A stretch of 14,754 bases of DNA from CAMLKC01 sp035493555. GTDB lineage: Bacteria > Patescibacteriota > Saccharimonadia > Saccharimonadales > Saccharimonadaceae. Location of the stretch: positions 1 to 14,754 of the forward strand of contig DATJIC010000022.1 of NCBI GenBank assembly GCA_035493555.1. Reading direction: 5' to 3'. Each line of letters begins with the position of its first letter. Position 1 is the first letter of the stretch. Below the pieces are notes generated by a model. That model did no database searches, was not told the DNA's origin, and worked only from the letters and a program-made list of their open reading frames with translations. The position numbers were made by a program, and so were the translations under genes. Shown one piece after another: positions 6,553 through 13,211 of this stretch.

Positions 6553-7786
6553 GCGCACGTTTTAGTTGTCTTGTATGTTTTTTGTGGGTTCTGCGGTGGC
6601 TCAGCGTCGCCAAGTCGGGACGCAGGTGTTTGTCGAGTGAAATAAGCGTACGGCCGCTTTTTAATTTTTCTCCTACGGCAATTTGCCGGATCGCGTACGC
6701 CGCCACTGCGCCAGCTACCATCGCCGTCGTTCCCAACTGAGGCTGTGTGACAAGCTTTGTACCAACCTTCAAAAGCGACTGCTGCATGCGGAGCGGCGTA
6801 TTATGAGGGCCTATGATTGTCGTGGCATGTTTTAGCCATTCACGCTTGCTAACCTCCTTTGTAAGCAGCTCCTCGACGCCCGGAACAAGGCCATGAAAAA
6901 GTGGCAGCTTCGGATCCAGATCGAAACGTTCGACATCTAACATCACATCGTCGCCAAGATCGGTCGCCATAATAACGGGTAGCCTGCGCTTTTTTGCCTC
7001 AATCCTAAGAAGTATTTTCATTTTGAGATCATCTATTTCATCGACAACAGCGTGTAATGGCCAAGGCTGTTCAAAAAAGCCAGCTATCGTTTTAGCCGTA
7101 ATATCCTCGTTAATCCGCTCAATTTCCAGATACGGGTTCATTTCGTACAGTTTGCGGGCCACCGATAACGACTTAGAGCTCCCTACATCGTACACGCCTG
7201 TCATAATACGGTTAAGATTTGAAGCGCTAATCACTGCGCCATCCGCCAGTTTAATCTTATGGGAACCTCCCGAAAGAGCGAGCGAAAGGGCAACATTGCT
7301 CCCCACGCTCATGCCGGCACATCCGACAGTAAACTCGGCGTACTGATACTGTTCGTGTTCATTCACCAGGTCCTTGTTGCGGATCGTACGCGACTCCAAA
7401 AACAACGGCTTCTCCAGCACATGAACAAGGTTGCCGCTCCACGGATAATATACCCATGATCCTAATTGCCATGATTCTTTACCCGCAAAATGCTTTTCAA
7501 GATATTCCTTTAGCGACTCGCGTTTTACCTCGAGGCTCGATTGGTATAACTGCGGATGCCGGCTTACTATCAGCTCGGCATATTGTTCGTCGTAATTGTC
7601 GACGACTTGCCGGATATCGCTCTTTTCCAGTAGGTCATCCAGCTGTTTCTTGGCGTCCTGGACATGCATTTCAATAACAACAGGCTGCCAGTCTTCAGTA
7701 TTATGAGAACTTTTCTTTGCGATTTTTTTAAGCGCAGCGGGCCACTCGTTTGAATGATCCGCCGTCGTTAACCGTCCTTGTCCCAT
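6539..7786 (-). CDS. ThiF/E1-like adenylyltransferase
   Basis: The protein has 415 residues. The N-terminal ~145 residues contain SWVYYPWSGNLVHVLE, which I recall from the family of ThiF-nitroreductase fusion proteins. The Rossmann nucleotide-binding loop GCAGMSVGSNVA (155-166) is followed by the strand LADGAVISASNLNRI (180-194), with Asp182 and the ATP-contacting Asn/Arg, then Lys205 and DEIDD (249-253). The only cysteine is Cys156 in the loop, so there is no separate E1 active-site cysteine; it probably adenylates a carboxylate without forming the usual thioester. The C-terminus is very basic (HRRTHKKHTRQLKRALKS). The ATG directly follows the ligase stop (TAGATG), and AAGGAG (7793-7798) lies inside the ligase gene, so the two are translationally coupled. 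Confidence 0.87.
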   Translation of the reverse strand: MGQGRLTTADHSNEWPAALKKIAKKSSHNTEDWQPVVIEMHVQDAKKQLDDLLEKSDIRQVVDNYDEQYAELIVSRHPQLYQSSLEVKRESLKEYLEKHFAGKESWQLGSWVYYPWSGNLVHVLEKPLFLESRTIRNKDLVNEHEQYQYAEFTVGCAGMSVGSNVALSLALSGGSHKIKLADGAVISASNLNRIMTGVYDVGSSKSLSVARKLYEMNPYLEIERINEDITAKTIAGFFEQPWPLHAVVDEIDDLKMKILLRIEAKKRRLPVIMATDLGDDVMLDVERFDLDPKLPLFHGLVPGVEELLTKEVSKREWLKHATTIIGPHNTPLRMQQSLLKVGTKLVTQPQLGTTAMVAGAVAAYAIRQIAVGEKLKSGRTLISLDKHLRPDLATLSHRRTHKKHTRQLKRALKSM

Positions 7787-9250
7787 CTACCGCTCCTTCT
7801 TTACCCATTTATGCTTCCCGCCTTGCGAAAAGTACTCGGGATCCTCAAATTTAATCAGGTGAACATGCGGCAGCGCCTTTGTGCCGATAGCCCCGTAGAG
7901 CTTGCGGAATTCCGCGTTGAACTTCAAAAGTTTCTGGAGAATCACTTCCTCAACCAGCCCCTGATGCTGTTCTTTGACGATAAAATCGCGCGTCAGTTCC
8001 ACATTCACCTCAAAAAATTGGTCCATGTCAGAATAATTTTGCGTTGCCATTGTAAACCGGCCCGTTAACCAGCGCTGCACCCGTTTGTCGATAAGTGCGG
8101 CTTTGATATTTTCCGGATATACGTTTACAGCATAGATAGTCACCGAAAAACCCTTACGTCCTTTTAGGTACAAAAACGGCTGCCGACGCCACTTTGCAAC
8201 ATCTACTCCGTACCTGTTTGCCATTATCTCAAGGCGATCCTCAATTGGTTCGACAAGCTCAGAAAAAGACAAGACCCCTCCAGAATCTTTGATATTGTAG
8301 CGGACAAACGGTATCCCCGACATCGCCGTAAACACCAGTTCTCCGTCCACCTCTTCAAAAAAACGCCGGCGCGGATCGTACTGAACAATCGATGGCGTCA
8401 GGGTGGTGCCAAAAAAGTCAGCCCGCGTTTTGGGGCGCTGATTGTAAATGCGCCTCACAAGAATTGAAAGCGGCGTTTCGTACCCCAGCATGCCGGCGTC
8501 GGCGCTTCCGTACACGCTTATGGCATCACGATACGGATCCGAAGAGTGGATCAACCTTAATACGTAATCCCGCCATTCTTCACTAAACGCCTCGCCTGCT
8601 GTCATCAGGCGCGTTTTTAATTTGTTCCATTTAATACCCGAGCGCGTACCCTCATCGATAATATCTTTAATAAACGGCGGGTACCCAACAAGTATCACCT
8701 GGTCATACGACGGTGCAAGACGTTTGATGGCATTAATCGCTTCGTTTTTGTCGAGCCCTGGCGTAATGATATTAACGGGGTTGCCTTGGTCTATGTATGT
8801 CAGTGTTGAAGATGTCGTAAACGAACCCGCGATCCAAGCACCCATGGAGAAACAGTTCACCATTAGCGTTCCTTTTTGGTTCATTTCAAAGATATGGTCA
8901 AAAATCGCGGTATGCATATCCGCGCCCTCTAAATCCTGAGCGAGCCCGCGGGGCCAATAGAACGGCTCGCCGGTCGAACCCGAACTGACAGAAATTATAC
9001 GGTTAGAGAATAGATCTCCGTCCAGGCATAAATCCGCAAGCGGATACTGCGTAATATAGTTTTCTTTATCTATAAGCGGTACGTATTTGGCAAAATCATT
9101 GTACGTACGAATTTTCTTTTCTTGGACATTATTCTTTTCTAGGAAGTCTTTGTAAGCCGGAACTCTTCGCGCAACAGTATGGAATAGGTCAAGGGCTCGT
9201 TTTTCACCACTAGGATCTCCTCGGTTTAAAGACCAGCGCTGATTGCCCAT
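7787..9250 (-). CDS. Adenylate-forming enzyme, PaaK/CapK-like
   Basis: The protein has 487 residues, close to the usual PaaK size. Visible ANL-superfamily motifs are the phosphate-binding loop SSGSTGEP (89-96), YGSADAG (247-253) in place of the common YG-x-T/S-E, ELVFTAMSGIPFVRYNIKDS (304-323), the hinge region YLKGRKGFSVTIYAVNVYP (361-379), and a C-terminal GGKHKWVK (477-484) that may supply the adenylation lysine. It should activate a carboxylic acid with ATP; whether the acceptor is CoA, a carrier protein, an amine or a peptide is unknown. Divergence from the ammonia-lyase gene makes the lyase's aryl-acrylic acid product an attractive substrate (inference). GGAG (9260-9263) lies nine bases upstream of the ATG. 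It is first in an operon with the ThiF-like gene. Confidence 0.87.
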   Translation of the reverse strand: MGNQRWSLNRGDPSGEKRALDLFHTVARRVPAYKDFLEKNNVQEKKIRTYNDFAKYVPLIDKENYITQYPLADLCLDGDLFSNRIISVSSGSTGEPFYWPRGLAQDLEGADMHTAIFDHIFEMNQKGTLMVNCFSMGAWIAGSFTTSSTLTYIDQGNPVNIITPGLDKNEAINAIKRLAPSYDQVILVGYPPFIKDIIDEGTRSGIKWNKLKTRLMTAGEAFSEEWRDYVLRLIHSSDPYRDAISVYGSADAGMLGYETPLSILVRRIYNQRPKTRADFFGTTLTPSIVQYDPRRRFFEEVDGELVFTAMSGIPFVRYNIKDSGGVLSFSELVEPIEDRLEIMANRYGVDVAKWRRQPFLYLKGRKGFSVTIYAVNVYPENIKAALIDKRVQRWLTGRFTMATQNYSDMDQFFEVNVELTRDFIVKEQHQGLVEEVILQKLLKFNAEFRKLYGAIGTKALPHVHLIKFEDPEYFSQGGKHKWVKKER

Positions 9251-9292
9251 AAGCAGTATCTCCGTCGATAGTATGGTTTAATGTTGCTACAC

Positions 9293-9321
9293 ACTATAGG
9301 GCACCTTGACCGTTTTGAAAA
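9293..9321 (-). promoter_or_regulatory. Candidate promoter of the ligase-ThiF operon
   Basis: Reading leftward, TTTTCA (9316-9321) and TATAGT (9293-9298) are 17 bases apart. Transcription would start near 9286 and give a leader of about 36 bases carrying the GGAG at 9260-9263. The -35 is weak, and it overlaps the left arm of the palindrome at 9313-9346. Confidence 0.5.
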
Positions 9322-9346
9322 TATGTGTATGTTATACACTTCAAAA
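9313..9346. promoter_or_regulatory. Nested palindrome, candidate repressor operator
   Basis: TTTTGAA (9313-9319) is the exact inverse of TTCAAAA (9340-9346). Inside it GTGTAT (9325-9330) and ATACAC (9334-9339) form a second perfect inverted repeat around GTT. Together 13 base pairs are symmetric with one 5-base offset. It sits between two divergent genes and overlaps the probable -35 of the leftward operon, as TetR- or MarR-type operators do. No such regulator gene is in the window. Confidence 0.5.
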
Positions 9347-9380
9347 AGTATAGTAACTAGCGGCAACACAATTTCCCTTT

Positions 9381-9391
9381 TGCTATATACT
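9381..9391 (+). promoter_or_regulatory. -10 region of the ammonia-lyase gene
   Basis: TATACT (9386-9391), preceded by a TGC extended element (9381-9383), ends seven bases before the ATG at 9399. Transcription would begin at or next to the start codon, so the mRNA is probably leaderless. No Shine-Dalgarno site is present. A good -35 was not seen. Confidence 0.55.
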
Positions 9392-9398
9392 AGACTTC

Positions 9399-10943
9399 AT
9401 GACGACAATATTCCTGAATGGCACCAACCTTACAATTACCGACTTAAACAACTTTCTGAATAATCCCGACTACGTTATTGAGATAGACCCTAAAGCCAAG
9501 CAGGAGGTCAGCCTTACAAAGCAATTCATCGACCAACAGGCGGGCGGCAAAATAATTTACGGGATAAACACCGGCTTTGGCCCCATGGCGTCGCATGTCA
9601 TTAGCGATCACCAGCAGTTGGATCTGCAGCGCAACCTTATCCGCAGTCATGCCGTAGGCGCAGGCGACCCCATTAAGTCTAGCTACGTCCTTGCGGCCAT
9701 GATCGTGCGGCTCAATACACTGCTGCAGGGTCATTCAGGCGTATCAGTGGAGCTTATCGAGCGGCTGCAAACCTTCATCAATCACCGTATCACGCCCATT
9801 ATTCCGGAGCATGGGGCGGTAGGCACGAGTGGCGACCTGGTACAGCTCGCCCATATCGCACTGGCAATCATAGGAGAGGGCGAGGTTATCTTTGACAACA
9901 AGCGACAACCCACCCAAGAAGTTCTCGCCGCGCTTGCTATTCCACCCACCTACGAGCTACAACCAAAAGAAGGTCTTGCGCTTATTAATGGGACCTCGGT
10001 TATGACCGGTATCGCAGCGACTCTTTGTATTGACGCGAAGCGCCTGCTTGATGCAGCAGTCGGAAACGGCGCCTTTTCACTGGAGCTTGTCCATGCGTAC
10101 GATGACGGCATTTCTGAACAGCTTCACAATCTAAGGCCACATGCAGGACAAAAAGAAGTCGCCCGTTCACTGCGCGACCTGTTAAAAGATTCCAAACTCC
10201 TAAGAAGCCGCTCCAGCCTTCACGAGACCGTTAAGGCGCAGGATGATGTCCTTGAATTGCCTCAGGCTATTCAGGAAGTCTACTCTCTCAGGTGCATCCC
10301 GCAAATTTTAGGACCAATTCAGGAGACGATCACAAAGACCATCAACACCGTTGAGATAGAGCTGAATGCGGTAACCGACAACCCTATCATAGATAGGGAG
10401 CTTGGAGAGTTTCTGCATGGCGGTAACTTCCATGGCGATTACATCGCGAGTGCAGTGGACCAATTAAAGGCCGCCCTCGTTAAACTCACTATGCTCTCAG
10501 AAAGAAGGGTTAACTTTTTTCTCAATAAAAACGTTAACAAGTTCTTTCCTCCGTTTTTAAATCTCAAAAAACCCGGTCTCACGCTTGGCCTCCAGGGAAT
10601 GCAATTTGTCGCGACCTCCACGACCGCCCAAAGCCAGAGCCTCGCGTACCCGCACCACCTGCACTCCATACCCACTAACGGTGACAACCAAGACGTGGTA
10701 AGCATGGGGACCGACGCCGCCCTGCTTGCCGCAAAGGTTATTGAAAATGCTTTCATTGTCGTTGCGATTGAACGTATTAGCCTTGCCCAAGCAGCCGACT
10801 TTACAAAGGAGAACGACTTGCTTTCACAGGCCTCGCTAAACGCTTACCGACAGCTCCGCACTGTCTTTCCCGCTGTCATTGAAGACCGTGCATTCTCTCC
10901 GGAAATCGGCGCTGTCGTTGGCCTTTTGAAGCAAGGAAGCTAG
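9399..10943 (+). CDS. MIO-type aromatic amino acid ammonia-lyase (HAL/TAL/PAL family)
   Basis: The 514-residue protein removes ammonia from an aromatic amino acid to give an aryl-acrylate. Conserved features are Tyr54 in YGINTGFG, the substrate-pocket Ser-His at 83-84, the MIO region GAVGTSGDLVQLAH (139-152), LINGTSVMTG (195-204), Tyr295 in YSLRCIPQILGP, DNPIID (327-332), FHGDYI and DNQDVVSMGT. The triad forming the MIO cofactor is Thr143-Ser144-Gly145 rather than Ala-Ser-Gly. The overall wording resembles the Bacteroidetes tyrosine ammonia-lyase type (recalled Flavobacterium johnsoniae enzyme) more than HutH. Gln411 stands where histidases have a catalytic glutamate, which argues against histidine as substrate. 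No other hut gene is present. Tyrosine or phenylalanine is my best guess. The gene is divergent from the ligase operon. Confidence 0.92.
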   Translation: MTTIFLNGTNLTITDLNNFLNNPDYVIEIDPKAKQEVSLTKQFIDQQAGGKIIYGINTGFGPMASHVISDHQQLDLQRNLIRSHAVGAGDPIKSSYVLAAMIVRLNTLLQGHSGVSVELIERLQTFINHRITPIIPEHGAVGTSGDLVQLAHIALAIIGEGEVIFDNKRQPTQEVLAALAIPPTYELQPKEGLALINGTSVMTGIAATLCIDAKRLLDAAVGNGAFSLELVHAYDDGISEQLHNLRPHAGQKEVARSLRDLLKDSKLLRSRSSLHETVKAQDDVLELPQAIQEVYSLRCIPQILGPIQETITKTINTVEIELNAVTDNPIIDRELGEFLHGGNFHGDYIASAVDQLKAALVKLTMLSERRVNFFLNKNVNKFFPPFLNLKKPGLTLGLQGMQFVATSTTAQSQSLAYPHHLHSIPTNGDNQDVVSMGTDAALLAAKVIENAFIVVAIERISLAQAADFTKENDLLSQASLNAYRQLRTVFPAVIEDRAFSPEIGAVVGLLKQGS

Positions 10944-10972
10944 CCAAAAACCTACCCGACACGAGTGTATGG

Positions 10973-10981
10973 TGATAGAAT
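10973..10981 (+). promoter_or_regulatory. Extended -10 box (TGATAGAAT) for the receiver gene
   Basis: TG-A-TAGAAT lies 28 bases before the ATG at 11010, and the same nine bases precede the DUF5684 gene at 12323-12331. No -35 is clear, as is usual for extended -10 promoters. A weak AAAGG follows at 10993-10997. The receiver may also be read through from the lyase gene, whose stop is 66 bases upstream of the ATG; no terminator lies between. Confidence 0.45.
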
Positions 10982-11009
10982 TGAGAAAAGAGAAAGGCGA
11001 ACGACCAAC

Positions 11010-11381
11010 ATGACCAAAATAGCCATCATCGAAGACGACCCAGTCATTAACCAAATGTACCGTATGAAATTTGAGGCCGACGGCTTTGAGGTACAGATTG
11101 CCGATAATGGGCAGCGTGGCGTAGAGCTCGTGGAAGGTTTTTTGCCTGATATCATATTGCTGGATCTTCAGATGCCGCACATGGGCGGCGCAGAGGCGCT
11201 AACTCATATCCGCTCCCACGATTGGGGTAAAAAGATCCCGGTTATTATTCTTACCAACCTCGGCGAAGAAGAAGCGCCAAAATCCCTCCGGGCACTCGGT
11301 ATTCACAGCTATATCGTTAAAGCCGACCTTACACCACGCCAGGTGGTAAGCCGTGTTAAAGAAGCCCTGGGAATCGCCTAG
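11010..11381 (+). CDS. Stand-alone response regulator receiver protein
   Basis: The 123-residue product is a single CheY-like receiver domain without an output domain. The acidic pair is in IIEDD (residues 6-10), the phospho-acceptor Asp52 in LLDLQMP, Thr82 in ILTNLG and Lys104 in YIVKAD, so all phosphorylation residues are intact. The start at 11010 gives the canonical MTKIAIIEDD; the longer in-frame start at 10965 adds an unrelated basic stretch and overlaps the -10 box. It could relay phosphate, act by protein contact or pair with the histidine kinase at 3350-5521. Its place after the lyase gene with no terminator between may be functional or chance. The stop overlaps that of FolD by four bases (11378-11381). 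Confidence 0.93.
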   Translation: MTKIAIIEDDPVINQMYRMKFEADGFEVQIADNGQRGVELVEGFLPDIILLDLQMPHMGGAEALTHIRSHDWGKKIPVIILTNLGEEEAPKSLRALGIHSYIVKADLTPRQVVSRVKEALGIA

Positions 11382-12202
11382 CTATTATTTTGCTCGGCTT
11401 GCCGCTGAGCCGACTGAATAACGTTATCAAATAATGCCACGATGGTTAAGGGGCCGACACCCCCTTTTTCGGGCGTTATTTTAAGATCATCGCGGTCCCG
11501 CAGCTCCGGGTCAATATCACCGACAATCACCCCGTTTTCACTTGCCGTTCCCGCGTCGACCACCGTTGCGCCGACAGGCACCATGGCTGCCGTAATGAGA
11601 CGCGGCACTCCTGTCGCGCTGACAATCACGTCACTGGCGCGCAGTACGTCGTTCATATCGTCCCGGCTACGGTCAAGAACCGTTACATCGTAGCCGCTCT
11701 TCTCCCAAAGCCGGGCAAGCGGCGCGCCCACCAGGCGGCCCTTGCCAACAATCGTCAGTTTTTTGTTTTTCAGTTCTACCGCATAGCCGGCTAGCAACCA
11801 GTTGATTGCAACCGCCGTGGCACTATCAAACCGCGGACGTTCCCCTAGGCCATCAACGTCTTTTTCGGGTGCGACCAGGTTAACGATCTCTTCCGTTTTG
11901 CTAATGTCATCAAGTGGCAATTGAATAATAATTCCGTGAACCGACGCATCTTTGTTAAGGCGCGTAACTGCCTGAGGCATTTCGTCCTCGCTAAGCGTTA
12001 ATACCTCTGTTTCAATTAGGATATCATCGCCGTAACGCCGTTTCATACGGACATACGTATCAATAACTGCCGAGGCACCCCTGCTTTTTATAATTACCAG
12101 TTTTGGAAAGACATGCTCGGACTGGCGCAGTGCACGAACTTGCCGTGCCTGACGCTCTTTAATATATCCAGCTAATTCGGAGCCATTCAAAAGTCGTGCC
12201 AT
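11378..12202 (-). CDS. folD: Methylenetetrahydrofolate dehydrogenase/cyclohydrolase
   Basis: The protein has 274 residues, a little below the usual ~285. It interconverts 5,10-methylene- and 10-formyl-tetrahydrofolate with NADP. Seen are the catalytic pair Tyr50-x3-Lys54 (in DTYVRMKRR), GIIIQLPL (90-97), PEKDVDG (112-118), the nucleotide-binding turn VGKGRLVGAPL (152-162) and EKGGVGPLT (245-253). After DVDG the region that normally reads N-x-G-R-L ... PCTP is shortened to LGERPRFDSATA, so the usual Pro-Cys-Thr-Pro loop is missing; from memory this compact form occurs in Patescibacteria. In such genomes FolD is often one of few folate enzymes. TAAAAT seven bases upstream of ATG suggests a leaderless mRNA. 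Confidence 0.93.
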   Translation of the reverse strand: MARLLNGSELAGYIKERQARQVRALRQSEHVFPKLVIIKSRGASAVIDTYVRMKRRYGDDILIETEVLTLSEDEMPQAVTRLNKDASVHGIIIQLPLDDISKTEEIVNLVAPEKDVDGLGERPRFDSATAVAINWLLAGYAVELKNKKLTIVGKGRLVGAPLARLWEKSGYDVTVLDRSRDDMNDVLRASDVIVSATGVPRLITAAMVPVGATVVDAGTASENGVIVGDIDPELRDRDDLKITPEKGGVGPLTIVALFDNVIQSAQRQAEQNNS

Positions 12203-12209
12203 TTATCCT

Positions 12210-12239
12210 ATTTTACCACTAGTCGGCGTATTTTTTAAA
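12210..12239 (-). promoter_or_regulatory. folD promoter
   Basis: Reading leftward, TTTAAA (12234-12239) and TAAAAT (12210-12215) are 18 bases apart, with TGG extending the -10. The -10 ends seven bases before the ATG at 12202, the same spacing as at the lyase gene. Apart from this and the next promoter I see nothing in the 12203-12361 gap. Confidence 0.6.
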
Positions 12240-12322
12240 CGGCCGTAGATGAGGTATCCGTTCATTTAGCGGCAGGGAGGGAATACTCGGCCTTATTGTC
12301 CTGTTATTTTGCCCGAGCCCCG

Positions 12323-12350
12323 TGATAGAATAAAAGCAAACAACAAGGAG
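12323..12350 (+). promoter_or_regulatory. Extended -10 and Shine-Dalgarno for the DUF5684 gene
   Basis: TGATAGAAT (12323-12331) is an extended -10 box. AAGGAG (12345-12350) is a full Shine-Dalgarno site 11 bases before the ATG at 12362, a slightly long spacing. A weak -35 (TGTTAT, 12302-12307) lies 18 bases before TAGAAT. Confidence 0.55.
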
Positions 12351-12361
12351 ATTTACTCAAA

Positions 12362-12850
12362 ATGAGTATCGCAACACTATTCGCCCAAAGTTATTATAAC
12401 GACACCTACTACTACGATACGAGCAGCACCGCTCCCACCGTCGTGGAGGCAAGCATGATTTTATCTATCTTGCTTTTTATGCTGGTGCTCATCGTGGCTT
12501 CGTACGTTATTTACGCCCTACTGCTAAGCCGTATCTTTAATAAAGCGGGCGTAGAAGGCTGGAAAGCGTGGGTACCCGTTTACAACAGCTGGATACTGCT
12601 GGAACTTGGCGGACAAAAAGGATACTGGGCGGTACTTGCGTTTATTCCGGTTGTTAACATTGTCGCAGCCGTATTTATGTACATTGCCATGTACAACGTA
12701 GGCCTTAAGCTTGGTAAAGAGGGTGCCTTTGTGCTGCTCGCAATCTTCCTTCCCATTGTATGGCTTATTTGGCTTGCCGTAGACGATTCGACCTGGGAAG
12801 GCCGGCACGCTATTACTCCTAAAAAGTCTCACAAAAAAGCAGCCAACTAA
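12362..12850 (+). CDS. DUF5684-like multi-span membrane protein
   Basis: The protein has 162 residues. A short Tyr-rich N-terminus (YYNDTYYYDT) precedes a first transmembrane helix (~32-55). The core motif is IFNKAGVEGWKAWVPVYNSWILLELGG (~58-84), followed by two more hydrophobic spans (~87-110 and ~120-140) and a basic tail ending KKSHKKAAN. The motif GW-x-A-W-x-P-x-YN is typical of the DUF5684 family, sometimes annotated as signal-peptidase-like, but no catalytic Ser/Lys pair is visible and the function is unknown. A strong Shine-Dalgarno site supports the start. The convergent gene at 12863 is 12 bases away, and both stop codons lie inside a 7-bp inverted repeat. Confidence 0.85.
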   Translation: MSIATLFAQSYYNDTYYYDTSSTAPTVVEASMILSILLFMLVLIVASYVIYALLLSRIFNKAGVEGWKAWVPVYNSWILLELGGQKGYWAVLAFIPVVNIVAAVFMYIAMYNVGLKLGKEGAFVLLAIFLPIVWLIWLAVDDSTWEGRHAITPKKSHKKAAN

Positions 12851-12862
12851 CTACTCGCTTGC

Positions 12863-13072
12863 TTAGTTGAACTTACCAGCGTCACTCCGCATACTTATTT
12901 CTTGGGCAAGCACCTCGGCATGCGCCCTTTCTTCTTCCAGAATCTGCTTTAAAGCGTCAACGCTGTGACATTTGGCCGCTTCGGCGTCCTTTATGTAATG
13001 ACGCTCTAATTGAGCAATCGTATCTAGTTTTTTATGAAGCAGCTTTACCAGGTCGTAATTAATATCTTTCAC
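12863..13072 (-). CDS. Small ferritin-like two-helix protein
   Basis: I choose the GTG at 13072 because AGGAGG (13079-13084) lies six bases upstream, the best Shine-Dalgarno site in the window; longer in-frame ATG starts (13102, 13129) would place that site inside the gene. The product has 69 residues and is nearly all helical: one helix ~7-34 with Glu23 in LERHY, and one ~39-60 with EEERAHAEVL, where Glu48-x-x-His51 matches the metal-ligand motif of ferritin-like proteins. At this size it is half of a four-helix bundle and would need to dimerise. Iron binding or oxidative defence is possible but unproven. The single Cys35 sits between the helices. Confidence 0.65.
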   Translation of the reverse strand: MKDINYDLVKLLHKKLDTIAQLERHYIKDAEAAKCHSVDALKQILEEERAHAEVLAQEISMRSDAGKFN

Positions 13073-13170
13073 GACACCCCTCCTACTTTGCTTACTATGC
13101 ATAGTTAAGTGTAGCTGTTTGTCCCGCAAAAGCTATAAGAATTCTCACAGATAGCCTCACCATCCCCAAA

Positions 13171-13204
13171 CAAAAAACACCTCCGGTAGCGAAAATGAGG
13201 TGTT
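13171..13204 (-). terminator. Rho-independent terminator after tRNA-Lys
   Basis: On the minus strand AACACCTC pairs with GAGGTGTT (13197-13204 with 13176-13183), with a 13-base loop, and the second arm runs into a six-T tract (13172-13177). It begins eight bases after the encoded CCA of the tRNA. Confidence 0.85.
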
Positions 13205-13211
13205 CTTTGCG

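Noticed and set aside
9399..10943. Histidine utilisation (hut) locus
   Set aside because: No urocanase, imidazolonepropionase or formimidoylglutamase gene is nearby, and pocket residues differ from HutH.
5569..10943. Photoactive yellow protein chromophore, aryl polyene or TOMM peptide cluster
   Set aside because: No PYP, ketosynthase, carrier protein, YcaO or precursor peptide gene was found in the window, so only the partial resemblance is reported.
12844..12869. Bidirectional terminator between the convergent genes at 12850 and 12863
   Set aside because: CAACTAA/TTAGTTG is a perfect 7-bp inverted repeat, but the stem is AT-rich, the loop is 12 bases and there is no T-run; the symmetry follows partly from the two stop codons.
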